A stretch of 64,000 nt of DNA from NCBI RefSeq assembly GCF_000317125.1, contig NC_019695.1:2282336-2346335 (forward strand). The letters run 5' to 3'. Shown in pieces: positions 54,064 through 62,353 of the stretch. A model generated the notes under the pieces. The model saw only the letters and a program-made list of their open reading frames with translations, did not search any database and was not told where the DNA came from. Position 1 is the first letter of the stretch; each line of letters begins with the position of its first letter. The position numbers and the translations under genes were made by a program. The DNA comes from Chroococcidiopsis thermalis PCC 7203. Lineage in GTDB: Bacteria; Cyanobacteriota; Cyanobacteriia; Cyanobacteriales; Chroococcidiopsidaceae.

Positions 54064-54065
54064 GC

Positions 54066-54260
54066 TTACTTAATTTCCTTATGGACGGTGTGACGGTTGC
54101 AGTGGGTACAGAATTTTTTCAGTTCTAGCCGCGCTGTAGTATTGCGGCGGTTTTTCATTGTCGTATATCGAGACACACCTGCCGATCGCTTGTCTGGATT
54201 CGTGCGACATTCAGTGCATTCCAGTGTCACAATAATACGGACACCCTTACCTTTAGCCAT
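54066..54260 (-). CDS. rpmG: Ribosomal protein L33
   Basis: The 64-aa large-subunit protein has two Cys pairs, CTEC and CTHC, marking the zinc-binding form, and the core [20 protein letters not shown]. First gene of rpmG-rpsR. An upstream ribosome site AAAAGC is weak. Confidence 0.98.
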   Translation of the reverse strand: MAKGKGVRIIVTLECTECRTNPDKRSAGVSRYTTMKNRRNTTARLELKKFCTHCNRHTVHKEIK

Positions 54261-54458
54261 AGCTTTTCTAACTCTGGGGTCTTACCAAAATTTAACACAA
54301 ACGTTTATTATCATATATTTCATCAGGTTTGTGCAAGTCAGTTATCAGTGACTAGTGACTAGTGGCTGGTGACTAGAGAGGAGTTAACCACTAACTACTA
54401 GCCGCTAGTCACTCACCAATTACCCATAAACCTTGAATAAAAAGAGGAGTTAAGAACC

Positions 54459-55724
54459 ATGCTGCCAGTCAGCCAAGCGGAGGCAACAATTTTAGACTTG
54501 GTGAAACCCCTGGACAAACAACGAGATGCAGAGTTTGTTTCTCTATTAATTGCCATCGAGCGGATATTGGCAGCACCAGCGATCGGTCATTTAGATTTTC
54601 CCCACTGGGATAATTCGGCGATGGATGGCTATGCAGTGCGTTATGAGGACGTACAATATGCTAGTTCACAACAGCCAGTGGTTTTGGAGATAGTTGATGA
54701 AATTCCAGCGGGGCGATCGCCACAGCAGTTGATTAAGGCAGGGCAAGCAGCACGAATTTTCACGGGTGCAGTGATGCCAGAAGGGGCTGATACTGTGGTG
54801 ATGCAGGAACAAACGCAGCGAGAGGGCGATCGCGTCACTATTTTGACAGCTCCTCAACCTCAAGCCTTTGTTCGCCACCAGGCATCCTACTATCAAGCAG
54901 GAAAAACCTTATTAGCCCCAGGAACCATGCTACGGGCGGCTCAAATTGCCGTGCTAGCAGCCGCACAGTGCAATCAATTGAAAGTCTATCGTCGTCCCCG
55001 CGTGGCAATTATCTCGACGGGAGATGAACTAGTTCACCCTGAAACTCCATTGGAAATCGGACAACTTGTCGATTCAAATCAGTATGCGTTGACGGCTTTG
55101 GTGACGCAGACGGGGGCAGAACCAATCCCAATGGGTATCGTTCCCGATCGCCCTTTAGTGCTGCAAAAAGCATTTTCTAAAGCGATCGCGACTGCTGATG
55201 TGGTGTTATCTTCTGGTGGCGTTTCTGTGGGTGATTACGACTATGTAGAGGAGATCTTAACGGCTTTGGGGGCGGAAATGCACGTTCGATCTGTGGCAAT
55301 GAAACCCGGAAAGCCGCTGACAGTGGCGAAGTTTTCTCCTGCTCATGCTACCGAACGGAAGCTAGTTCTATATTTTGGGCTACCAGGTAATCCCGTTTCG
55401 GCTTTGGTATGTTTTTGGCGATTCGTTCAACCTGCTTTACGGAAGTTGTCGGGACTGGCTGACAATTGGGGACCGGCTTACGTCAAAGCGCGATCGCGTC
55501 AAGATTTGAGTTCTGATGGCAAGCGAGAAACTTATATTTGGGGACAGCTGCATTTGATCGATGGTTATTTTGAGTTTCAGCCCGCTAGCGGTAGTCTTAA
55601 CTCTGGCAATTTGATTAATTTTGCTCAAGCTAATGGGTTGGCAATGATTCCTATGGGGCAAACTGCGGTTGCATCTGGGGATGAAGTAAGAGTTTTACAG
55701 TTTGGTTTTCCGATCATGAGTTAG
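54459..55724 (+). CDS. moeA: Molybdopterin molybdenumtransferase MoeA
   Basis: MoeA inserts molybdate into adenylated molybdopterin to finish the molybdenum cofactor used by nitrate reductase. The 421-aa protein has domain motifs HLDFPHWDNSAMDGYAVR, AARIFTGAVMPEGADTVVMQEQ, RVAIISTGDEL, VDSNQYAL, LSSGGVSVGDYDYV, KPGKPLTVAKF and YFGLPGNPVSALVCF. All are intact. The ribosome site AGAGGAG lies upstream of the ATG. No other molybdenum gene is adjacent. Confidence 0.96.
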   Translation: MLPVSQAEATILDLVKPLDKQRDAEFVSLLIAIERILAAPAIGHLDFPHWDNSAMDGYAVRYEDVQYASSQQPVVLEIVDEIPAGRSPQQLIKAGQAARIFTGAVMPEGADTVVMQEQTQREGDRVTILTAPQPQAFVRHQASYYQAGKTLLAPGTMLRAAQIAVLAAAQCNQLKVYRRPRVAIISTGDELVHPETPLEIGQLVDSNQYALTALVTQTGAEPIPMGIVPDRPLVLQKAFSKAIATADVVLSSGGVSVGDYDYVEEILTALGAEMHVRSVAMKPGKPLTVAKFSPAHATERKLVLYFGLPGNPVSALVCFWRFVQPALRKLSGLADNWGPAYVKARSRQDLSSDGKRETYIWGQLHLIDGYFEFQPASGSLNSGNLINFAQANGLAMIPMGQTAVASGDEVRVLQFGFPIMS

Positions 55725-55827
55725 GGTGAGTTTAATGTCACGCATCAGCGAAGCGAAGCCCGATAGGGCGTTAGACACAAAGTCGCAAAGAGAGAAGAGC
55801 GCGAAGTAGATGGGAGCGGTTGTGAGG

Positions 55828-58149
55828 TTATGCTTTGTTTGGTAGGGATGGGCGATCTGCGAGATGGCTTTTAAAGCGACTGTAGACGATTTGGGTTGGC
55901 TGCCAGGTAGAAAACCAATATATGTCTTGGATGGCTGTGTAGGAATGGCTCGTTTCTGCGAGTTGAAATTGTACTAAAGCTAAATTGTTTCTGCCGATCG
56001 CTTCTCGTCCTTCTTGAAGTAGGGGAGATTGCCAAAAACAGAGGAACTGAAGCCAATGACGCTTGCTGCTATTTGCTTGTTTTCTCGGTGAAATTAGCCA
56101 AGTTACGTCGTTGCCAAAGCTGGGGGTGCGAGCATTTTGTCGTGGTATCCATTCTAGGGTACAGTTCCAATCAGGGGGATGCGATGGATGGGAGTCGGGA
56201 TCGCGGCGGGATTGTGGCGCTGAAAGTTCGACCATGTTTGGTGGGTTACTCCAACCTTTCCAATGGCGGACTCGTTCTGGAAGCAACCAATCTTTTAAGC
56301 GGGTGTGAACGATCCGCGTCAGAGTTTCTTCATTTTTCAAAGCACTGCAAGTTAGCTGTGTCAAAACAGAGTTAGATTCGCCTAAGTTAGATTTACGGGT
56401 GAGGCGAACCATCGAGCTGTAGTGAATGTCTCCAGATAAGACGATAACTTGTCGGCGTTGCTCGAATAGGACGATCAAAAGTTGTGCGAGGGCTTCTAAA
56501 TTGATGTTCCAGGCATCGCCAACATCTGTGGCGAAGACTTTGTTGCGGCGCAATTGCCAATGGTGAATCCAATCGATCGCTTGGAGATGAAATACATTAG
56601 TCGGTGCGATCGCGAAAGTGAGTTGAATTTGGGTTTCAGATGCCGATTGTTGCAGCGGTAGGCGCAGTTGTTGCTCGAAGGCAGTCGGACACAATAGCAT
56701 GGGTGGTGCGCTCGATTTTTCTTCGATGGGATAGCCTCGCCACGTCCGTGTATCTAAGACGATCGTTTCATGACAATGACTCCTGACTGTATAGTGCCAC
56801 GCGATCGCTTCTGGATGTCGTTTGAGGATTAATACCGTACCATCCTCTACAAAAGTTGGTAAATTCGTCTGTGCGTCGATGAGGGGCATTCCGACATAAC
56901 GAGCAATGCGATCGTAGGCAACAGTGTCAGTCCCGCTCGATGACGACCAGTCGGCAGCAGCAGCCAGGAGTTCTGCACCCGCTTGTCCTGCGGTAAATTG
57001 TTCGGGTGTGTTGCCCCATGCTTGAAACATTGCATAGGCTAGCAGCGCATTTTGTACTGTCCTACGTCCCAAAGGTCGCCCCAAAACGCGCAAGCACCAA
57101 GCACGGTTGAGGTTCCAGTCATCGCTGACATCATGATCGTCGAAAATTGTGTATGTGGGAATATTGGCAAGAGCGCGTCGTACTTTCCATAGTGTATGGA
57201 TAAATTGCCGCAATGCCCGTGCTTCTCGATCCCAACGACGGCTAATTTGGCGGCGATCGCTAATTTGTTTTCCTGGGGGAATCTGCATCAGCCAGCACGT
57301 CGGCGACCAAGCTAGCAAATAGCAAGCATAGTACTCGCCTAAACTCAGTAAGTGACTGTTGACCTTACCACGTTTATTGTGGAGTCCAGCTGTAAAACCC
57401 GCGTGAGTAGTGGCAACTTCAGCTCGTCGTCCAAAAGGTAGCTGTTGCGGTGTATAGTACTCTACATCATCGGGTTCTCGCCAACCCACAGGTAACTTTT
57501 CTTCCCAACCCAAGAGAGCATCGCCCAGAGGACTAGCAACCCACAAAAAAGGTTCGGCAACGTCATCGCCATAGATTTGATCGCCAGTGAGAAACAGTTG
57601 GTGGGGACGGTGTTGAGGTTGAGCTGCTCTATCCTCAATTAAGCTGTCAAGAATTGGTAAGGCATCATATCCACCCCCGTGTGGTTTGCGACAGGAACCT
57701 TGGACGATGCGTAAATCTTCTAAACGATGCGGTGGCAGAACAAAGGTAGGTTTTTGATGGGCAAAGTAGCTAATGTTGACTCTAGGAAAGTCGATCGATT
57801 GTAAAGCTTGTTGTAAGGTTTTTGGGCTTTGCTGTGGGTCGTCGAACGAAAACTGAAGGTCGTAGGCATAGAGGCGATCGCTATTCAGATTGTTTCCATT
57901 AGACTTAGCAGTCACCGCCACCACATGCAGAGACTTTCCCAATGCTACGGTCGGGTATCTCCCTTGCAGTATGCTCGTTCCTAGCACCGTACCCTGATTT
58001 GTCGTTTCGTAAATCGTCAGCTCTACCTCAGCAGGTTGTTTGAGCGCTACCCACACTGTGACAGATTCGGCAGTTACGTGTCGTAGAATGGGACCCGCCA
58101 AGACAATTGGTAATGCTTGTATTAACTTATCCCAAGCTCGATCTGTCAT
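55828..58149 (-). CDS. PhoD-like metallophosphatase
   Basis: The 773-aa protein has an N-terminal beta-sandwich (about 15-130, GPILRHVTAESVTVWVALKQPAEVELTIYE) like the PhoD N domain. The metal-binding motifs are LFLTGDQIYGDDVAEPFLW, YTIFDDHDVSDDWNLNRAWC and VIVLSGDIHYSSMVRL. It has no signal peptide, unlike secreted PhoD enzymes, so it is probably cytoplasmic. The substrate may be phosphodiesters or other phosphates. Two divergent loops contain hydrophobic insertions. It is single, and its start is divergent from the aminotransferase gene across 495 bp. Confidence 0.85.
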   Translation of the reverse strand: MTDRAWDKLIQALPIVLAGPILRHVTAESVTVWVALKQPAEVELTIYETTNQGTVLGTSILQGRYPTVALGKSLHVVAVTAKSNGNNLNSDRLYAYDLQFSFDDPQQSPKTLQQALQSIDFPRVNISYFAHQKPTFVLPPHRLEDLRIVQGSCRKPHGGGYDALPILDSLIEDRAAQPQHRPHQLFLTGDQIYGDDVAEPFLWVASPLGDALLGWEEKLPVGWREPDDVEYYTPQQLPFGRRAEVATTHAGFTAGLHNKRGKVNSHLLSLGEYYACYLLAWSPTCWLMQIPPGKQISDRRQISRRWDREARALRQFIHTLWKVRRALANIPTYTIFDDHDVSDDWNLNRAWCLRVLGRPLGRRTVQNALLAYAMFQAWGNTPEQFTAGQAGAELLAAAADWSSSSGTDTVAYDRIARYVGMPLIDAQTNLPTFVEDGTVLILKRHPEAIAWHYTVRSHCHETIVLDTRTWRGYPIEEKSSAPPMLLCPTAFEQQLRLPLQQSASETQIQLTFAIAPTNVFHLQAIDWIHHWQLRRNKVFATDVGDAWNINLEALAQLLIVLFEQRRQVIVLSGDIHYSSMVRLTRKSNLGESNSVLTQLTCSALKNEETLTRIVHTRLKDWLLPERVRHWKGWSNPPNMVELSAPQSRRDPDSHPSHPPDWNCTLEWIPRQNARTPSFGNDVTWLISPRKQANSSKRHWLQFLCFWQSPLLQEGREAIGRNNLALVQFQLAETSHSYTAIQDIYWFSTWQPTQIVYSRFKSHLADRPSLPNKA

Positions 58150-58644
58150 GGCAAATTATTCGCTCGTCAATAGCGGTTTTCAATTGGGTAAAACACGCGA
58201 TCTGTAGGGGCGCACATCTGTGCGCCCCTGCAAATGTTACGCACTCAGAAGTTTCGTTCTGGGTCTACCAAATATACAGACATCTCAGATATATTTGATA
58301 CCTGCGACCAATAGTATATGTCCAACGTTCTACTTCCTGTCCTCTGCCTCTTGGCTTATCGATCGCTTTTTAGCAGGTTTTCGGCGATCGGGTGATAAAA
58401 TGAAAGGCTGCCATGATAGGAAAACTCAACCAAACGCCGTAAGAATTCGTAATTCAGCTTATGAATCGTTAAATTTATTCATACAAAAAACCAAGATTCC
58501 TCAATTGCAATCGCCAGATTCGTCTATAAGATCGATTTACGAGTTATAAACTACAGATCGCAAACCACAAGTCACGAAATAGAGATCGCGCTTGGATTGA
58601 CGTGTAGCCAATGGATTCACCTCGATAGATAGTAGGACAAACTT
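58150..58644. promoter_or_regulatory. Divergent intergenic region PhoD-like / aminotransferase
   Basis: 495 bp. It holds the palindrome 58207-58228 and both promoters. Open stretches on the + strand (58220-58549) show no family pattern and run through the palindrome, so they are rejected. Confidence 0.45.
58207..58228. repeat. GGGGCGCACA/TGTGCGCCCC palindrome
   Basis: A 10-bp perfect stem with a 2-base centre. It is the same sequence as 32375-32394 with one extra base pair, but here it lies upstream of a gene rather than after one. Confidence 0.8.
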
Positions 58645-59799
58645 ATGATGAACGACAAGTTAATGCTGATGATTCCTGGTCCCACGCCAGTACCGGAAGC
58701 AGCGTTACTCGCCCTCGCCAAACATCCCATCGGACACCGCACCAGCGAATTTAGTAACATCTTGGCAGAAGTGACAGCAAATCTAAAATGGCTGCACCAA
58801 ACCGAGAGTGACGTTTTGATGCTAACAGCTAGCGGCACTGGGGCAGTAGAAGCAGGAATCATTAATTTTCTCAGCCCAGGCGATCGCGTTTTGGTAGGAT
58901 GCAATGGTAAGTTTGGCGATCGCTGGGGAGAAGTTGCCGAGGCTTACGGTCTTCAAGTCGAGAAAATTACTGCCGAATGGGGACAACCCCTCGATCCCGC
59001 AGTATTTGCCCAGAAATTAGCAGCGGATAAAGACAAGCAAATTAAAGCCGTCATTCTCACCCACAGCGAAACTTCTACAGGCGTACTTAATGACTTAGAA
59101 GCGATCGTCGGTCACGTTAAGGAACACGGCGAAGCCTTAATGATTCTCGATGCTGTCACCAGCTTGGGTGCGTATAACGTCCCGATGGATGCTTTAGGTA
59201 TTGATGTTATTGCATCGGGTTCGCAAAAAGGTTATATGATTCCTCCCGGTTTAGGATTTGTTGCTGTTAGCGCTAAGGCTTGGGAAGCTTACAAAACCGC
59301 TAAACTACCCAAGTACTATTTAGACTTGGGTAAATATCGGAAATCGACCGCGAAAAATACGACTCCCTTCACGCCGCCAGTGAATTTAATTGTGGCACTG
59401 CACGCGACGTTAAAGATGATGAGAGAAGAGGGTTTAGAATCAATTTTTGCTCGTCATCAACGCCTGACTCAAGCGACTCGCGAAGCCGTAAAAGCTTTAA
59501 ATTTGCCTTTGTTTGCAGCGGATAATTGCGCGAGTCCGGCAATTACATCTGTAGCACCAGATCGAGTCGATGCCGAACAAATTCGCTCGATTTTGAAGAA
59601 GAAATTTGACATCGCTCTAGCAGGCGGACAAGACCACTTGAAGGGGAAAATCTTCCGCATCGGACATTTAGGTTTTGTGAGCGATCGCGATATTCTTAGT
59701 GCGATCGGTGCTTTAGAAGTCGCTTTACGCGAATTGGGGTATGAAGGTTTCACCCCTGGAGCTGGCGTTGCAGCAGCAGCTCGCGTGTTTGCTTCTTAG
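58645..59799 (+). CDS. Class V aminotransferase (alanine/serine-glyoxylate type)
   Basis: The 384-aa PLP enzyme has MIPGPTPVPEAALLALAKHPIGHRTSEFSNI, the motif LTASGTGAVEAGI, LDAVTSLGAYNVPMDALGIDV and the PLP lysine in SGSQKGYMIPPG (Lys195). The C-terminal GGQDHLKGKIFRIGHLGFV is complete. This fits the alanine- or serine-glyoxylate aminotransferases used in photorespiratory glycolate metabolism; it is sometimes annotated as soluble hydrogenase small subunit by old error. Start at ATG 58645 or 58648. It has its own terminator. Confidence 0.92.
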   Translation: MMNDKLMLMIPGPTPVPEAALLALAKHPIGHRTSEFSNILAEVTANLKWLHQTESDVLMLTASGTGAVEAGIINFLSPGDRVLVGCNGKFGDRWGEVAEAYGLQVEKITAEWGQPLDPAVFAQKLAADKDKQIKAVILTHSETSTGVLNDLEAIVGHVKEHGEALMILDAVTSLGAYNVPMDALGIDVIASGSQKGYMIPPGLGFVAVSAKAWEAYKTAKLPKYYLDLGKYRKSTAKNTTPFTPPVNLIVALHATLKMMREEGLESIFARHQRLTQATREAVKALNLPLFAADNCASPAITSVAPDRVDAEQIRSILKKKFDIALAGGQDHLKGKIFRIGHLGFVSDRDILSAIGALEVALRELGYEGFTPGAGVAAAARVFAS

Positions 59800-59871
59800 T
59801 CGTCATTCGTCATTTGTCATTCGTCATTGGCTAGACAACAAATGGCAGATGACAGATGACAACTTAAATCA

Positions 59872-59906
59872 AAAGAGCGGGTTGATAATTCATCCCGCTC
59901 TCTTTG
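59872..59906 (+). terminator. Intrinsic terminator of the aminotransferase gene
   Basis: Stem AGAGCGGG/CCCGCTCT with a 12-base loop, then CTTTGTG. Preceded by inverted GTCATT/GATGAC heptamers (59800-59862). Confidence 0.85.
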
Positions 59907-60031
59907 TGTAAGTTTAAATTTATGAGTAAAATTTCTACAACTTCGCCAAAAAAGAAATTTTAGTTTGTGCATTGCTATTTAAAATTTCTACTGTGACACG
60001 CTTGAATTTGACTAAATCGTTCATGACACTG

Positions 60032-60265
60032 CTACGCTCTTTCCAACCAGTCATAAATTCGATCTAGTTGTTCGAGCGTGACTAAGCCATATTGCCATAA
60101 GATCATTGGCAAAGGACCAGGATCTTGTTCTCGATGGCGGGTAGCCATATCAATCGATGCTGCCGAAATTGATAAGTCTTCTTGTAGAAATTGCAGAAAC
60201 TGCATGTACTTTGCTGGTGACATTTGGACTTCACCTTTTTGTTCCAACTGATTATTAAGCATCAA
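60032..60265 (-). CDS. DUF2949 family protein
   Basis: The 77-aa small soluble protein has the DUF2949 pattern YMQFLQFLQEDLSISAASIDMATRHREQDPGPLPMILWQYGLVTLEQLDRIYDWLE, a helical cyanobacterial family of unknown role. The start could be Met15 (MSPAKYMQ) at 60221-60223, which fits the family better than the upstream ATG. Monocistronic. Confidence 0.82.
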   Translation of the reverse strand: MMLNNQLEQKGEVQMSPAKYMQFLQFLQEDLSISAASIDMATRHREQDPGPLPMILWQYGLVTLEQLDRIYDWLERA

Positions 60266-60603
60266 AGACTAAGTAATGAGTAAGTAGTAGCCAGTCTTTT
60301 ATCTGTCACTTTTCCCAGACTGTCATGAGTATTCTTACTTAATCAGCAAGCTCTTAGTCTAGGATTTACATTATTGTTGCACAGTTACAAATCGGGGGTG
60401 GAATAGAATTGTAGCGCAACTTAAATGATTTTCACTTAACTTAGTGCAATGATTAAAAATAATTTAAACCTCTTCACATTTCAGTTATATTTCTAGAGAA
60501 AAAAATTCGTACCTACGAAAAGGAATAGATTCGTCAGCCAAAAGTTGGAATTGAGTGATGAGAAGTGGTGTGTGGTGCGCTCAAGGTGGTACGTGAATTA
60601 ATT
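60266..60603. promoter_or_regulatory. Intergenic region upstream of the DUF2949 gene
   Basis: 338 bp, A/T-rich. It should carry the DUF2949 promoter (leftward). No gene or strong hairpin is seen. Confidence 0.4.
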
Positions 60604-61839
60604 TTAGAGTTTGTTGTTGGATTTTGGATTGCTCCCCTGCTCCCTTGCTCCCTTGCTCCCTTGCTCTTCTGCTGCTCTACTATCTACTCCTGTGGATTCA
60701 TCTACAATCGCTCGCTCTTGACTAGTTACATCATCTGAATTTGAAAGATTTTCCTTTGTCATACTGGCATCGTGCAACCCGCACAATGAATCGAGTCCAG
60801 TAGTATCTTGCTTTCCACCCCACTGCCAGCGGTCTAGTACATCTTCTAACAAGACTTCGCGAAACCAAATTTTGCCTACTACAGTTAGAGGTAGCGCCAG
60901 TAATAAACCTAAAAAGCCGAAGAACGTGGCAAAAAATACTTGAGCTAGTAAAGTCACGGCTGGTAGTAAAGATACCTGCTGCGCCATGATATATGGTGTC
61001 AAAAAATTACTCTCAATTTGTTGAATCACAAAATAGAGAACGAATACGAGTACGGATTTGATCGGCGTATCTAACAGCGCGATCGCCATAGGTGGAATGA
61101 CACTGATAGTGGGACCGACGTTGGGAATTAAATTGAGAAACCCTGCTAAAACTCCCAATGCCAAAGCTGCTGGTATTCGCAACACTGATAGTCCCACCAT
61201 ACTCATTAGTGCAACTACGCTCGTGCTAATTAAAGCACCAGTCAGCCATTTGCCTAACGACTCCTCGCATTCGTGTAAAATTCCATCTACCCTACGGCGA
61301 TAAAATGAAGGAAATAATCTCACAAAACCCTGACGGTAAGCATGGGGATTAGCTAACATCATCCCCGTTAATACTAATACAAGTAAAAACTTGATAATAA
61401 ATTCTAAAGAGCTAGTTACGAAAGCAAAAGAACCGCCCAAGACGCGCTCAAAGAATGGCTGTGCTTGTTTGCTAAGACTATCTACATTTGGTAAGTATGG
61501 AGCTACTTGCTGGGGAACGCGAGTTCCTAATTGCTCTATCCAAATGCTGAATCGATCTAAACCTCTAGGAACCCTGACTGTAAGCTCTTGGAACTGCTCG
61601 ATAAATGGTGGAACAATTAACCAGAAAAAACCAATAACTCCAGCTAGAAATATACCAACTGATAAGATAACAGCAAGCGATCGCCGCATTCCCGATCGCT
61701 GAAATCTTCTGGCTAACCGATTTAAGGCAGTCGATAAAATAACTGCGGCAAATAATAATAAGAGAATTTGGCGAATTTGCCACAGAATATAAATGGAAGT
61801 AACGATTGCTAATAAACCGAGCCATTGACCGAGGTTCAT
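60604..61839 (-). CDS. AI-2E family transporter with a repeat-encoded tail
   Basis: The 411-aa membrane protein has about seven to eight hydrophobic segments and the family pattern LLFAAVILSTALNRLARRFQ..RSLAVILSVGIFLAGVIGFFWLIVPPFIEQ and FLNLIPNVGPTISVIPPMAIALLD. The family includes TqsA/PerM-type exporters; the substrate here is unknown, since AI-2 transport is documented only for few. The C-terminal tail (AAEEQGSKGAREQGSNPKSNNKL) is encoded by TTGCTCCC octamer repeats (60630-60668) read on the reverse strand, an unconserved extension. Confidence 0.88.
   Translation of the reverse strand: MNLGQWLGLLAIVTSIYILWQIRQILLLLFAAVILSTALNRLARRFQRSGMRRSLAVILSVGIFLAGVIGFFWLIVPPFIEQFQELTVRVPRGLDRFSIWIEQLGTRVPQQVAPYLPNVDSLSKQAQPFFERVLGGSFAFVTSSLEFIIKFLLVLVLTGMMLANPHAYRQGFVRLFPSFYRRRVDGILHECEESLGKWLTGALISTSVVALMSMVGLSVLRIPAALALGVLAGFLNLIPNVGPTISVIPPMAIALLDTPIKSVLVFVLYFVIQQIESNFLTPYIMAQQVSLLPAVTLLAQVFFATFFGFLGLLLALPLTVVGKIWFREVLLEDVLDRWQWGGKQDTTGLDSLCGLHDASMTKENLSNSDDVTSQERAIVDESTGVDSRAAEEQGSKGAREQGSNPKSNNKL
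60630..60668. repeat. TTGCTCCC octamers inside the transporter gene
   Basis: Four units with an 8-bp period (CTGCTCCC, then TTGCTCCC three times or partial) within the last 25 codons of the transporter. Confidence 0.85.
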
Positions 61840-61855
61840 TGGTAATAGGTAATGG

Positions 61856-61884
61856 GTAGTTGGTAGTTGGTAGTTGGTAGTTGC
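61856..61884. repeat. GGTAGTT heptamers before the transporter gene
   Basis: Three to four GGTAGTT units between the 75-aa gene end and the transporter start; the same unit recurs at 62128-62180. Confidence 0.85.
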
Positions 61885-61893
61885 TCTCGCTGT

Positions 61894-62121
61894 TTACCCC
61901 TGCTTTTTATGAAATAGATATCGCAAATAGAGCGCGATCGCGATAACGACGGTAGGTAATAATACTATAAATAGTGCTTGGCTTGATGTACCACTCAAAG
62001 GCAAGTAAGCACCACCATATTTAATCAGATACGACAGAACGGCAGAGATAATCATCAGCTCTGCAATAAACCATAACTGTTGTTTCCATCCCTCAAAAGC
62101 ATTCATATAACTATCTTTCAT
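61894..62121 (-). CDS. Small membrane protein, 75 aa
   Basis: From ATG 62119-62121 (MKDSYMNAFEGWKQQLWFIAE..) the protein has two hydrophobic segments, LWFIAELMIISAVLSYLIKYGGAYLPL and QALFIVLLPTVVIAIALYLRYLF, with a short polar link and basic C-terminus. A longer in-frame extension reading through the GGTAGTT array (62128-62180) gives [13 protein letters not shown] and is rejected. Leftward, 54 bp before the transporter gene, so the pair may be one transcript. Confidence 0.6.
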   Translation of the reverse strand: MKDSYMNAFEGWKQQLWFIAELMIISAVLSYLIKYGGAYLPLSGTSSQALFIVLLPTVVIAIALYLRYLFHKKQG

Positions 62122-62127
62122 GAAGTG

Positions 62128-62180
62128 AGTTGGTAGTTGGTAGTTGGTAGTTGGTAGTTGGTAGTTGGTAGTTGGTAGTT
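62128..62180. repeat. GGTAGTT heptamer array upstream of the 75-aa gene
   Basis: Seven consecutive GGTAGTT units. They stand 6 bp before the 75-aa gene's start codon. Confidence 0.9.
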
Positions 62181-62353
62181 GCTCTTCTACCTCCTGTTTC
62201 CTATTCCTTTTCTTCACGCTCTTACTGATAACTGATAACTGACAACTGAAAAAGTTCGGCTGTTGCGATAGATATATGGGGTAGTCACCGAACCAGTTAG
62301 AGTGTAGAAAATCTTTACAATACGTACAAAATGATGCATAAAAATTAATCAAA

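Noticed and set aside
58220-58549. 109-codon + strand frame
   Set aside because: It begins in the GGGGCGCACA palindrome and shows no domain or ribosome site.
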